Under the pieces are notes generated by a model. It was not told the DNA's origin, ran no database searches, and saw only the letters and a list, made by a program, of their open reading frames with translations. A stretch of 64,000 nt of DNA from UBA1479 sp002706405. Lineage in GTDB: Bacteria > Pseudomonadota > Alphaproteobacteria > Rhodospirillales > Casp-alpha2. The stretch covers positions 62,001 to 126,000 of the forward strand of contig CAXATO010000011.1 in NCBI GenBank assembly GCA_963972255.1, read 5' to 3'. Below are positions 55,070-62,708 of this stretch, one piece after another. Numbering within the stretch: position 1 is the stretch's first letter; each line of letters opens with the position of its first letter. Both the position numbers and the translations under genes were made by a program.

Positions 55070-55360
55070 CCGTCTGGTTTCGATTGTCCTGGAATTGGTG
55101 GCTCTCGCCCTGGCCAACGAGTTCTTCCATTTCGGCAAGGAGGTCATCTGCCGCCCTATCCAGGTCGTGTCGGCGCAATTGACCGTCAGGCGGCAAGGCA
55201 ACGTGGCAGAGTTCTCCTGGTTCCAAGCCGTTGGCCCAAGCCAAGCACTAGAACCATGAAGAGAACGTTTCGTTACAGACCGGTCGCGGCCGGAATGGCT
55301 CGATACTGTCTAATGCGGTTAAGCCGCAAACATGGGCGGCAGCCTTTGCCCAGGGTTGGA
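55070..55360 (-). pseudogene. TniQ-like fragment (right copy), interrupted by a stop
   Basis: The reverse strand read in one frame gives HVCGLTALDSIEPFRPRP, then VCNETFSSWF, a TAG at 55250-55248, then CLAWANGLEPGELCHVALPP. This follows the TniQ N-terminal pattern better than the left copy and has an internal stop, so it is a dead gene. It is on the same strand as the left copy 13.5 kb away. The two are diverged in DNA sequence, so they are not a fresh direct duplication. Confidence 0.45.
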
Positions 55361-55591
55361 CAATTTTAAACGGCGAGTATTTGATCACGACAACGCCCGT
55401 GCGCAGGGTTCTGCGGCAAAAAGTTCAGTACATGAAACCCGTGGTTTTCTCGAATTCTATGCGGCGTCAGAGAAGAACTGTCCCCTGATTCAGAAATCTT
55501 GGTCTGCGCCCTCCATACCCGGCAAGGGGTTCTGTCTGGATCCCTTGACTAGTGATCGATCACTTATCTGCGCCAATGGAGGGCGAAAATC

Positions 55592-58033
55592 ATGTCCAAG
55601 AATTCCCATGCTCAGGGGGCGCATTCACGCGCCCATATGTTATTTGGAACGAGAAAAGACGACGATTTGTCCGGCGGGTCCGGAAATGACCGGATCTTCG
55701 GGCGTCGCGGTGACGATGTCATTGACGCGGGAGGCGGTGATGACCGTGTCAGGGGCGGCCGCGGTGACGATACCGTTGTCTACGTGGCGGCGGAGAATCA
55801 GGATGGTTATGACCGTTTTGACGGCGGTCCCGGCATGGATACGCTTCTGTTGGAACTTACCGGCGAGGAATGGCGCCGACCGGAAGTCCAGTCGGATATC
55901 CGGAGCTTCCTTCAATTCATCGCCGACAACACCAACCCTTTCGGCCAGGTGAACGGCCGCAAATTCCAGTTCGACGCATTTGGCCTTGAAGTGCGGCATT
56001 TCGAGAACCTCAAGATCGTTGTCGATGGCATCGAACTTGATCCGGCCGACGAGCCGGCCGTTGCCATTGATGACGAAGTCACGACCTTGGCAGAAGATGC
56101 AGCTGTTTCCGGCTCTGTTCTGGACAACGATCAGATTCCTGATCTGGTGGCGGCATTGGAACTTGTCGAAGGGCCTGCGCGAGGCGCCCTTCAGTTTAAT
56201 AACGACGGAACATTCACATTCGATCCAGGCGATGCTTTTGACGAATTGGGTGTTGGAGAAACCGCTGTTGAAAGCTTCACCTACCGGGTGACTGACGTAG
56301 ACGGCGATACGGACGTCGCGACGGTGCAGATCATTGTCACCGGGACGAACGATGGGCCGGTCGCTGTCGCGGACCAGACGGCAACCGATGAAAATCAACA
56401 ACTGCTCATCCTCGCGTCGGACCTTCTTGCCAACGACACCGACGCGGATGCCAACGACGTTCTGACGATCCAGTCTGTCGGCAACCCGGTCAATGGATTT
56501 GTTTTCCTGAACGCAGATGGAAACGTGGTCTTCACGCCGACGCCGGGTTTCGCCGGCGAAGCGACGTTCGATTACAGCATTCTCGACGGTAGCGGTGTGC
56601 AGTCCACCGCTACCGTATCGGTCACCGTCAACGATGTTCCGGATCTGCCGACGCCAGGTGACGATGTTTTGATCGGAACGGCCGACAATGACACCATCGA
56701 CGCGCTGGCCGGCAATGATCAAGTATTCGGCCTTGCCGGTCAGGACACTTTGTTCGGCGGCACCGGAAACGATTTCATCGATGGCGGCGATGGGGATGAT
56801 TTCATCGATCTGGGCGACGGCAACGACATTGCTGTCGGCGGTGCCGGAAACGACTTCATCACCGGCGGAGCCCAAGCCGGCAGCAACGATCTCAATACTG
56901 CGAGCTACAGCGGTGCCACTGCGGCGATTTCTGCTGTCCTATCGGGCCCATTGGGTGCGGTAACAGGTGATGACAGTGTCGGTACCGACACGCTTGGTGT
57001 GGTGGACCGCATCTTCGGATCGGATTTCGATGACGTCTTCACCGTGGATGGCAGTTGGTCCGGCAGTCAGTTCACCGGCGGTGCCTATAATGAAATCCAG
57101 GGCGGTGGCGGTGATGACCTGATCATCGGCAACGAGATAACCAGATTAGGGTACCTGGATGCGGGTCCCGGCGGTGTGACGGTCGACTTCATTAACGGGA
57201 TTGCGACGGGAGACGGGGTTGGTACGGACACGTTCTCAGGCGCCAGCCAGCTTCGCGGGTCAGATTATGGAGATACGGTGATCGGATCCGCCAATGACGA
57301 ACAATTCCGCATGCGCGGTGGCGATGACGTCATTGACGGCGGCGGCGGGATTGACCAGGCGCGATATTCGAGCGCAACAGGCGACGTGATCGCAGATTTA
57401 GGGCCCGACAACCAAACGACGGCGGCAGTGATCCAGGACGGGTTTGGTGGGAACGATACCTTGATCGGCATCGAGAACATCCGATCTGGCAATGGCGACG
57501 ACCAGTTGTTTGGTGATGTCCACCGGAACATCCTGCAAGCCGGCGGCGGCGATGATGTCCTCGACGGTCGGGGCGGGCATGACACGTTGCTTGGGGAAGG
57601 CGGCAATGATCACCTTTCCGGCGGCGATGGCTCCGACTTCTTGAATGGTCAGGATGGAGATGATGTGCTCATCGGTGGCAATCATTCCGACCAGCTATTG
57701 GGCGGGGCCGGATCGGATGTTTTCATCTTCCGGTCCTCTGAGGAGTCAAGCGTCGGCCAATTCATCCGCGACGTCATCTGGGACTTCGAAGCCGGCACGG
57801 GGAACACAGCCGTAGACCGGTTGGATATCTCAAGCCTTGCAACCGGGATGTTTGATTTTCTCGGTGCAGAAACGGAAACGTTCTCAGGCAGCGGCAATAC
57901 GGAAGCGCGCTTCAATAACCAGACCAAGATACTGGAAATCGACGCCGATGGCGACACGCAGGCAGATATGGAGATCGAACTCCAGAATGTCGACATCGCC
58001 AATCTGGACAACGATGACTTTGTGACGTCCTAA
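55592..58033 (+). CDS. RTX calcium-binding protein with VCBS/cadherin-like modules (second copy)
   Basis: An 813-residue paralogue of the RTX protein at 1413. A short RTX block (about 20-65) comes first, then the shared linker (about 60-150, AFGLEVRHFENLKIVVDG), two VCBS/cadherin-like modules (about 153-350, SGSVLDND, LLANDTD), a long RTX block (about 355-710) and the same C-terminal tail (DVFIFRSSEES to DNDDFVTS). It lacks the cadherin-type module and the GDGDN-rich block of the first copy. Type I secretion is expected. A GGAGGG site precedes the ATG. It is just outside the TniQ-bracketed island. Confidence 0.87.
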   Translation: MSKNSHAQGAHSRAHMLFGTRKDDDLSGGSGNDRIFGRRGDDVIDAGGGDDRVRGGRGDDTVVYVAAENQDGYDRFDGGPGMDTLLLELTGEEWRRPEVQSDIRSFLQFIADNTNPFGQVNGRKFQFDAFGLEVRHFENLKIVVDGIELDPADEPAVAIDDEVTTLAEDAAVSGSVLDNDQIPDLVAALELVEGPARGALQFNNDGTFTFDPGDAFDELGVGETAVESFTYRVTDVDGDTDVATVQIIVTGTNDGPVAVADQTATDENQQLLILASDLLANDTDADANDVLTIQSVGNPVNGFVFLNADGNVVFTPTPGFAGEATFDYSILDGSGVQSTATVSVTVNDVPDLPTPGDDVLIGTADNDTIDALAGNDQVFGLAGQDTLFGGTGNDFIDGGDGDDFIDLGDGNDIAVGGAGNDFITGGAQAGSNDLNTASYSGATAAISAVLSGPLGAVTGDDSVGTDTLGVVDRIFGSDFDDVFTVDGSWSGSQFTGGAYNEIQGGGGDDLIIGNEITRLGYLDAGPGGVTVDFINGIATGDGVGTDTFSGASQLRGSDYGDTVIGSANDEQFRMRGGDDVIDGGGGIDQARYSSATGDVIADLGPDNQTTAAVIQDGFGGNDTLIGIENIRSGNGDDQLFGDVHRNILQAGGGDDVLDGRGGHDTLLGEGGNDHLSGGDGSDFLNGQDGDDVLIGGNHSDQLLGGAGSDVFIFRSSEESSVGQFIRDVIWDFEAGTGNTAVDRLDISSLATGMFDFLGAETETFSGSGNTEARFNNQTKILEIDADGDTQADMEIELQNVDIANLDNDDFVTS

Positions 58034-58060
58034 GCATTTTTGCAATCAGGGCCGATACTG

Positions 58061-58088
58061 CGGCGGCGGGGAGATGTTCCCGCCGCCG
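58061..58088 (+). terminator. Strong hairpin after the second RTX gene
   Basis: A perfect 10-base GC stem (CGGCGGCGGG/CCCGCCGCCG) with an 8-base loop. Only a weak T-rich stretch follows, so it may be a partial terminator. Confidence 0.55.
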
Positions 58089-58174
58089 TACGTTTGTCCC
58101 AATCAGGGAAAACCGCGCCTGTGTCCTCCATAACTCTGTCAGTACCGAAACAACGGGTTGCGGAGACCCTGACC

Positions 58175-58651
58175 ATGACTGAGGGGACACAGATCAACGC
58201 GATGGTGGAAATCGCCCTGGCTCTGGCCATGGCGTTCTTTGCCCTGATGGTCCTGGCCTTTATTTCCATGGGAGCGGGGTTCGCATCAAAGGGCGTAGGT
58301 GCGGTTAGCGTGCTTACCGCCAACGGCGTGCCCGTGGCGGGAATGCCGACGGACCGGCCAGCGAACCAATCGGAGGTGCCGGCTGAAGCTGAGGTGACCG
58401 CCCAGGCGATCCCGCCGGATGCTCTCCTGATCTTTCACGGCGGGAGGTTCCTGGATGCCGAACTGACCCAGGCCGATCCCGCCACGTTCGCTCAAGGAAA
58501 GGTGCGGGTGTTTCTTGCCGTTGCGGCCGATCTGGCTTTTGCCGATGCCGCCGATGCCCGGCTGAAAGTCGCCGCAGCCGATGTCACCGTTGTTCCCTTG
58601 GATGGAAAATGGGCTCAAGCCCTGAAGGAGTTGAACCATGACAAACCGTAA
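58175..58651 (+). CDS. Small membrane-anchored hypothetical protein, 158 aa
   Basis: A single N-terminal membrane span (INAMVEIALALAMAFFALMV, continuing to FISMGAGF), then a linker and a globular part of ~90 residues (IPPDALLIFHGGRFLDAEL, then QGKVRVFLAVAADLAFADAA), which should be periplasmic or cytoplasmic depending on orientation. The last 14 bases overlap the lytic transglycosylase gene, so the two are coupled. I do not recognise the family. The ATG at 58175 begins the membrane segment. Confidence 0.7.
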   Translation: MTEGTQINAMVEIALALAMAFFALMVLAFISMGAGFASKGVGAVSVLTANGVPVAGMPTDRPANQSEVPAEAEVTAQAIPPDALLIFHGGRFLDAELTQADPATFAQGKVRVFLAVAADLAFADAADARLKVAAADVTVVPLDGKWAQALKELNHDKP

Positions 58652-59375
58652 TCGCACCCCTGTCCTCACTGCGGGGCTGATCCTGGCCGCAGCCATGATG
58701 GGGGCCGTCGACGCCGCCGCTGCGACCCGAACCGAGGTCAAACGCATGATTATCGAGGAGGCAATGAACAGCCGCGTGCCACCGGCTCTTGCCTTGGCCG
58801 TGGCCAAGGTGGAATCGGATTTCCAGGACCGTGCCCTGTCAACCGCTGGCGCCCGGGGGGTGATGCAGATCATGCCCAAGACCGCACGGGACGAGTTCGG
58901 TGTCGGTCAAGACGAACTGTGGAATGCGCGGCTCAATATCCAGTTGGGTATCGATTACCTGGAACGTCTGTACGATCAATATGGCGGCCGCTGGGATCTG
59001 GCGCTCAGCCATTACAACGGCGGCACCTTAAAAGGAGGCCGCGGTGTCTTCGCGGAACCGCACAGCTATACCCGGAAGTATGTTGCCAATGTGTTGACGT
59101 GGCAGGCGCGGTATGGCGATCAGGCGCGCGTCTGGCAGGTCGCCGATGCGGGCGAGCCTGCGGACGGCTGGAGGGCGGCGCGGACCAAGCCGGCCCGCGA
59201 TCCGGAAAGCGACGTGGCGGTGCCGTGGCGAATCACCGTCACGGAAATTCCCGATCACGAACAAAAAAGTGAGGGCTTGTCCGTGGCGGATGGTATTCAG
59301 GACCGAATCCGTCGTGCGCGAAGGGGCCTCGACGACTTTGCGGAGCGCGCCAAAATCCGCTGGTACGAAGGCTGA
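58638..59375 (+). CDS. Periplasmic lytic transglycosylase (SLT domain)
   Basis: A 245-residue peptidoglycan-cleaving enzyme. The signal peptide is TPVLTAGLILAAAMMGAVDA. The SLT domain (about 40-155) has the catalytic Glu59 in AVAKVESDFQ, then GARGVMQIMPKTA, NIQLGIDYLERLYDQYGG and LSHYNGG. The ~90-residue C-terminal tail is unlike known domains. It is coupled to the small membrane protein upstream. Specialised transglycosylases often open the wall for secretion or appendage assembly, which would fit the neighbouring secretory-looking genes (inference). Confidence 0.92.
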   Translation: MTNRNRTPVLTAGLILAAAMMGAVDAAAATRTEVKRMIIEEAMNSRVPPALALAVAKVESDFQDRALSTAGARGVMQIMPKTARDEFGVGQDELWNARLNIQLGIDYLERLYDQYGGRWDLALSHYNGGTLKGGRGVFAEPHSYTRKYVANVLTWQARYGDQARVWQVADAGEPADGWRAARTKPARDPESDVAVPWRITVTEIPDHEQKSEGLSVADGIQDRIRRARRGLDDFAERAKIRWYEG

Positions 59376-59468
59376 AAGCGGCCGGGCGGGGCGGCTATTC
59401 CCTTTCCCGCCTAGCCGTATAAACTCTGCGGCGGCTGTTCGATCAAAACGTTTCAGAGGGGGGTGGAC

Positions 59469-61013
59469 GTGTCGGAAATTGAAGGGCCCTTCTTTCGTGC
59501 CGGCGCTGATGGCGTGCTGCTGGAGGAGTTCCGGGCACTCGCCGATGCCGGCCGGTTTCCCGCCCATCCGGTCCTGAAATGGCTTGCCCGCTTTGTCGTT
59601 GGTATGGGGGGAGGACCCAACAAGGACAGCCCGCTGGTCGAGTTATGCCATTTGGTTCACGCGATCGACATCCTGACGGGAAATGAAGGCGAAAGCCGCC
59701 AACTGTTCTTTCTGGGACTTGATCGCGCCGTTCCGAGGACCATCAGAACCCACCTTGTCTCTTTGACAATTGCCCCCGTCGACGGGCCGGTTTCGGTTGA
59801 CGGTAAGGGGGTGGTGATCGACTACCCCGACAGTCCCTTCAGGGTGACCTTCGGCCGCATGCCGTTTCTCGTGGCGCTTTACGAGTTCCTGACCGCCATG
59901 GAAGGTTTTTCCTTTTACGAAGACCTCGGCGAGATCCTGAATGGCATGACCGCTTCGGGAGGTCCCGTATCGACACGCGCGGTTAAGGATGCGGCCAATC
60001 GAATCGCAAGCCGTCTGCGCGTCTACCGGCGCGAACATATGGAGTGGGCGGCAAATGACGAGAAGTTCGATGCCGTGCTTGGGTTTCTCAAAGACCATGC
60101 CGATGACGGACATTTTATTATCGACGACGAAGCGATTTTCGACTTCTGGCGCCTCCATTCCCAGGGAAAGGAGTTTCGAGGATACAAGACCGTGTTCGAC
60201 GCATTCGTTACATTCCAGCGCGCCCTGAGATTGGGCGACCGGTCACAGTCGGCTGAACAGGCATCCGTGATGGGCACCGATGTCGAAGCGGGTGAGGTCG
60301 ATCTCGCGGACGAGGCATTCGATCTCGAAACATTGGGCGATTGGGCTTCGCCCTTGGATGCGATCGACGACGAAGATCTGCAGGATATAAAATTTTTCAA
60401 GGGATCTAGCGAGCGTAAACCCATGGAAGCCCTGATGACATACGGACCCGATGCTGTGCGATTGCCACGGGCCTTTTTGCGCCTGGAATCGTTTGCGCCG
60501 ATCCAATCGGGCATCACCAACGATCTTCAGGTCAAACGTGGGCGTGACTCCGTGTCCCGCCGCATCGCCTGCACCGATGCCGAGACCTATGACCAGAAAC
60601 GGAACCAATACGCGGCTTTGCTGTCCCATGTCAGAAACCTGGAGAAAGCCGTACTGCACGCGCTTGTCGAAACACGCGATACGGCCACGGTCCCGTTGCA
60701 CGGTGCACGAGGCCTGACCTTGGCCGAGGACGAAGGCCTACCGGACATGAACCCCGTTGCGGAGGAGGCCCGTGAAGCTTTCCGCAAGTTGGTCCGCAAG
60801 GGATTTGAGGAAATCACCGATCCCGGAGATCATAGAGGTGAGGCATTCCGCCGTGCGGCTGCTCCTCTCGTAACCATCGCGCATGTGCTGCAATCGATGC
60901 TGGATGCTGCTGATGATCTTGGGGCGAAATCCGACAGCCTCCAAAGCTTATTCAGCGACGACAAGTCGGCCTTCAGCATGCAATTCGCGGCCATTTACGG
61001 AGATGCGCAATGA
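59469..61013 (+). CDS. Hypothetical protein, 514 aa, first gene of an overlapping operon
   Basis: A large soluble protein without membrane spans or signal (starts VSEIEGPFFRAGADGVLLEE). It is mostly alpha-helical by pattern, with an acidic middle (DAIDDEDLQDIKFF) and a helical C-terminal third (AALLSHVRNLEKAVLHALVE, REAFRKLVRKGFEEITD). I do not recognise any domain. I chose the GTG at 59469, which follows AGAGGGGGG at the best distance; a GTG at 59463 is in frame. Its stop overlaps the next ATG by four bases. Confidence 0.8.
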   Translation: MSEIEGPFFRAGADGVLLEEFRALADAGRFPAHPVLKWLARFVVGMGGGPNKDSPLVELCHLVHAIDILTGNEGESRQLFFLGLDRAVPRTIRTHLVSLTIAPVDGPVSVDGKGVVIDYPDSPFRVTFGRMPFLVALYEFLTAMEGFSFYEDLGEILNGMTASGGPVSTRAVKDAANRIASRLRVYRREHMEWAANDEKFDAVLGFLKDHADDGHFIIDDEAIFDFWRLHSQGKEFRGYKTVFDAFVTFQRALRLGDRSQSAEQASVMGTDVEAGEVDLADEAFDLETLGDWASPLDAIDDEDLQDIKFFKGSSERKPMEALMTYGPDAVRLPRAFLRLESFAPIQSGITNDLQVKRGRDSVSRRIACTDAETYDQKRNQYAALLSHVRNLEKAVLHALVETRDTATVPLHGARGLTLAEDEGLPDMNPVAEEAREAFRKLVRKGFEEITDPGDHRGEAFRRAAAPLVTIAHVLQSMLDAADDLGAKSDSLQSLFSDDKSAFSMQFAAIYGDAQ

Positions 61014-61558
61014 CCCGGTATCGCATCCCCGAAGGGAAGGACATGGATATGGTTCAGCAAGCCTATGCGGAACTCGCCTCTGTGGACCAACTGGTCCAGG
61101 GTGATGGTGATGGCGCTGAGGTCCCACGCCGCGCCACGGCCGGAGACCTTTATGCCTTTGCCACCGGCGATCAACGCCATGCGGGGACGGTAAAGCAGGG
61201 GCTCTTGCGGTTTCCGCAGATGCGCACGGTGTTGAAGGCCATGCTGGCAGAGGTCTCCGTCGGATACTTGCCGGAGGTCGCCGCCGCGGCAAGCGACGAA
61301 TTCCCGGAACGCCGTGTCGATCAGGGTGTGCTGCGGGTCCAGCGGTCACAGGCGGAGCCGTCGCAATTCTATCTTATTTTCGAAGTGGCCGAGGGATATG
61401 AGGCCCCGACAGTGTTGATTGTCTGCGACCGCGAGGAGCAGTTCGAACAGATTGTCCTGCCCGCCCCCCGGCGCGGAACAATCCAGCTTGCCGTCACCCA
61501 AGCCAGCGGCGTCCCGGACATGTTGCGCGATCCAAAATCCGCGATCTATTTGCGTTGA
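61010..61558 (+). CDS. Hypothetical protein, 182 aa
   Basis: Soluble, no signal or membrane span; starts MTRYRIPEGKDMDMVQQAYA and ends with MLRDPKSAIYLR. The middle contains AEPSQFYLIFEVAEGYEAPT and VLIVCDREEQFEQIVLPAP, an alternating beta-like pattern. It is translationally coupled (ATGA) to the 514-residue protein and 19 bases from the next gene. I do not recognise the family. Its tight coupling suggests that the two proteins form a complex. Confidence 0.78.
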   Translation: MTRYRIPEGKDMDMVQQAYAELASVDQLVQGDGDGAEVPRRATAGDLYAFATGDQRHAGTVKQGLLRFPQMRTVLKAMLAEVSVGYLPEVAAAASDEFPERRVDQGVLRVQRSQAEPSQFYLIFEVAEGYEAPTVLIVCDREEQFEQIVLPAPRRGTIQLAVTQASGVPDMLRDPKSAIYLR

Positions 61559-61577
61559 CCGGGCGCTGATATCCGAT

Positions 61578-62708
61578 ATGAGCATTGCCGTTTTCATCGC
61601 AACGTCTTCCGGACCGGTTCGGATTGAACGTATCATCGGGGAAATGACGCCCCAGTCGAATATCTTCCTTGGGCGTGGCTACAAACCGCTTGAGCCCGTC
61701 AGCAGTGATTACGATGATTTCGTTTCCGTGGGCGGGCCCGTTCATCGGGCGTTCGGTCCATTTGAAACACCGGCTTTCCGGTTGGACGTATCCGGCGCCG
61801 TTGCGGCGGGAAACAGTTGGGAGTTCGCGGTTTTCACGGCGCATGGACTGGCCAAGTGGGGCGCCTTGGCCGGAATGGGCGACCCGTTTGACCAGGCATT
61901 GGTCCTGACCGGCCAGGTGGATACGGATTTCAGGATCGGCTCGGTCGGTCATATCCCTGAAAAGCTGGCCGCGGCCGAACCGCTGATCAATGAGTTGGTC
62001 GCGGCGGGGAAAGCCGTTCAAGTTTGTGTGCCGAGCGACGACAGCACGGCGGGCAAGTGTGGCCCGATTAACGTGACCACCATGGTCGACGCGGCAAAAT
62101 ATGTCGCTGATTTGACTGGCGATGCCGTTCCAGCGGCGCCGCCCGCACAGGCACCACCCCGGTCTGAGGGGGCGAGTCGAAGAAGACTTTGGATTGCGGC
62201 GGCCGGTACGGTTGCCCTTGTCACCGGGGTGGCGATGGTGGGTTATCTGGCGCCGATAGAGCAGGCCGCCGTCGATCCTGGCCGGTCGCAATCGGTGGCC
62301 GTGGAGCCGGCCTTATCCGCGGCCGGAACGGGGATCGCGTTGTTCGAGCTTCGGGCGCCGGCGGGAAAATCCTGCATTGATGTTCATTTCGCCGGTGTTG
62401 AACCGACGGAAATGGCGGTGCCCTGGACTCAAGGTCATAAGGGGCAGAGCACGTTGAGCGGAATCTGCGCGTTGCGCTTTGAATTTCGAACAAGCTCGTC
62501 CCGTGCTGCGGTGACGGCGCGCCTCGCCGTACTGTCGGGTAAGTATCTTGATCAGTCCTCACCTGTCCGCAGCGCGAGGTTGGACAAGAATATATCTTGG
62601 ACCCTGCCGCTACCTGATCGCATGGCTGAACCTCTGAGACTCGAAGCGGCAATATTGGACAGCGAGGGCCACCGGGTTTCGACCCGCAATCACGAGGTGC
62701 TGCCATGA
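61578..62708 (+). CDS. Membrane protein with N-terminal Lon/S16-like domain
   Basis: 376 residues. Residues 1-170 resemble the proteolytic domain of Lon (S16): AVAAGNSWEFAVFTAHGLAK lines up with the Ser-containing DGPSAG helix, and ALVLTGQVDTDFRIGSVGHI then PEKLAAA with the TGEITLRGxVLPIGGLKEK strand-helix. The Ser is kept, but the position of the catalytic Lys (LKEK) reads IPEK, so activity is doubtful. A membrane span (RLWIAAAGTVALVTGVAMVG) and a ~150-residue extracytoplasmic beta-rich part follow. The Lon-like reading is by eye and could be wrong. Its stop overlaps the next start (ATGA). Confidence 0.65.
   Translation: MSIAVFIATSSGPVRIERIIGEMTPQSNIFLGRGYKPLEPVSSDYDDFVSVGGPVHRAFGPFETPAFRLDVSGAVAAGNSWEFAVFTAHGLAKWGALAGMGDPFDQALVLTGQVDTDFRIGSVGHIPEKLAAAEPLINELVAAGKAVQVCVPSDDSTAGKCGPINVTTMVDAAKYVADLTGDAVPAAPPAQAPPRSEGASRRRLWIAAAGTVALVTGVAMVGYLAPIEQAAVDPGRSQSVAVEPALSAAGTGIALFELRAPAGKSCIDVHFAGVEPTEMAVPWTQGHKGQSTLSGICALRFEFRTSSSRAAVTARLAVLSGKYLDQSSPVRSARLDKNISWTLPLPDRMAEPLRLEAAILDSEGHRVSTRNHEVLP

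Larger units (their letters stand above)
54769..55591. other. AT-rich interval at the right edge of the RiPP block
   Basis: 823 bases with no intact gene. It holds a perfect 15-base inverted repeat, three GTCCAAA repeats and a decayed TniQ-like frame on the minus strand (listed separately). Base composition is visibly more AT-rich than the flanking genes around 54890-55090. The promoter of the second RTX gene should lie in the last ~150 bases. Confidence 0.6.
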
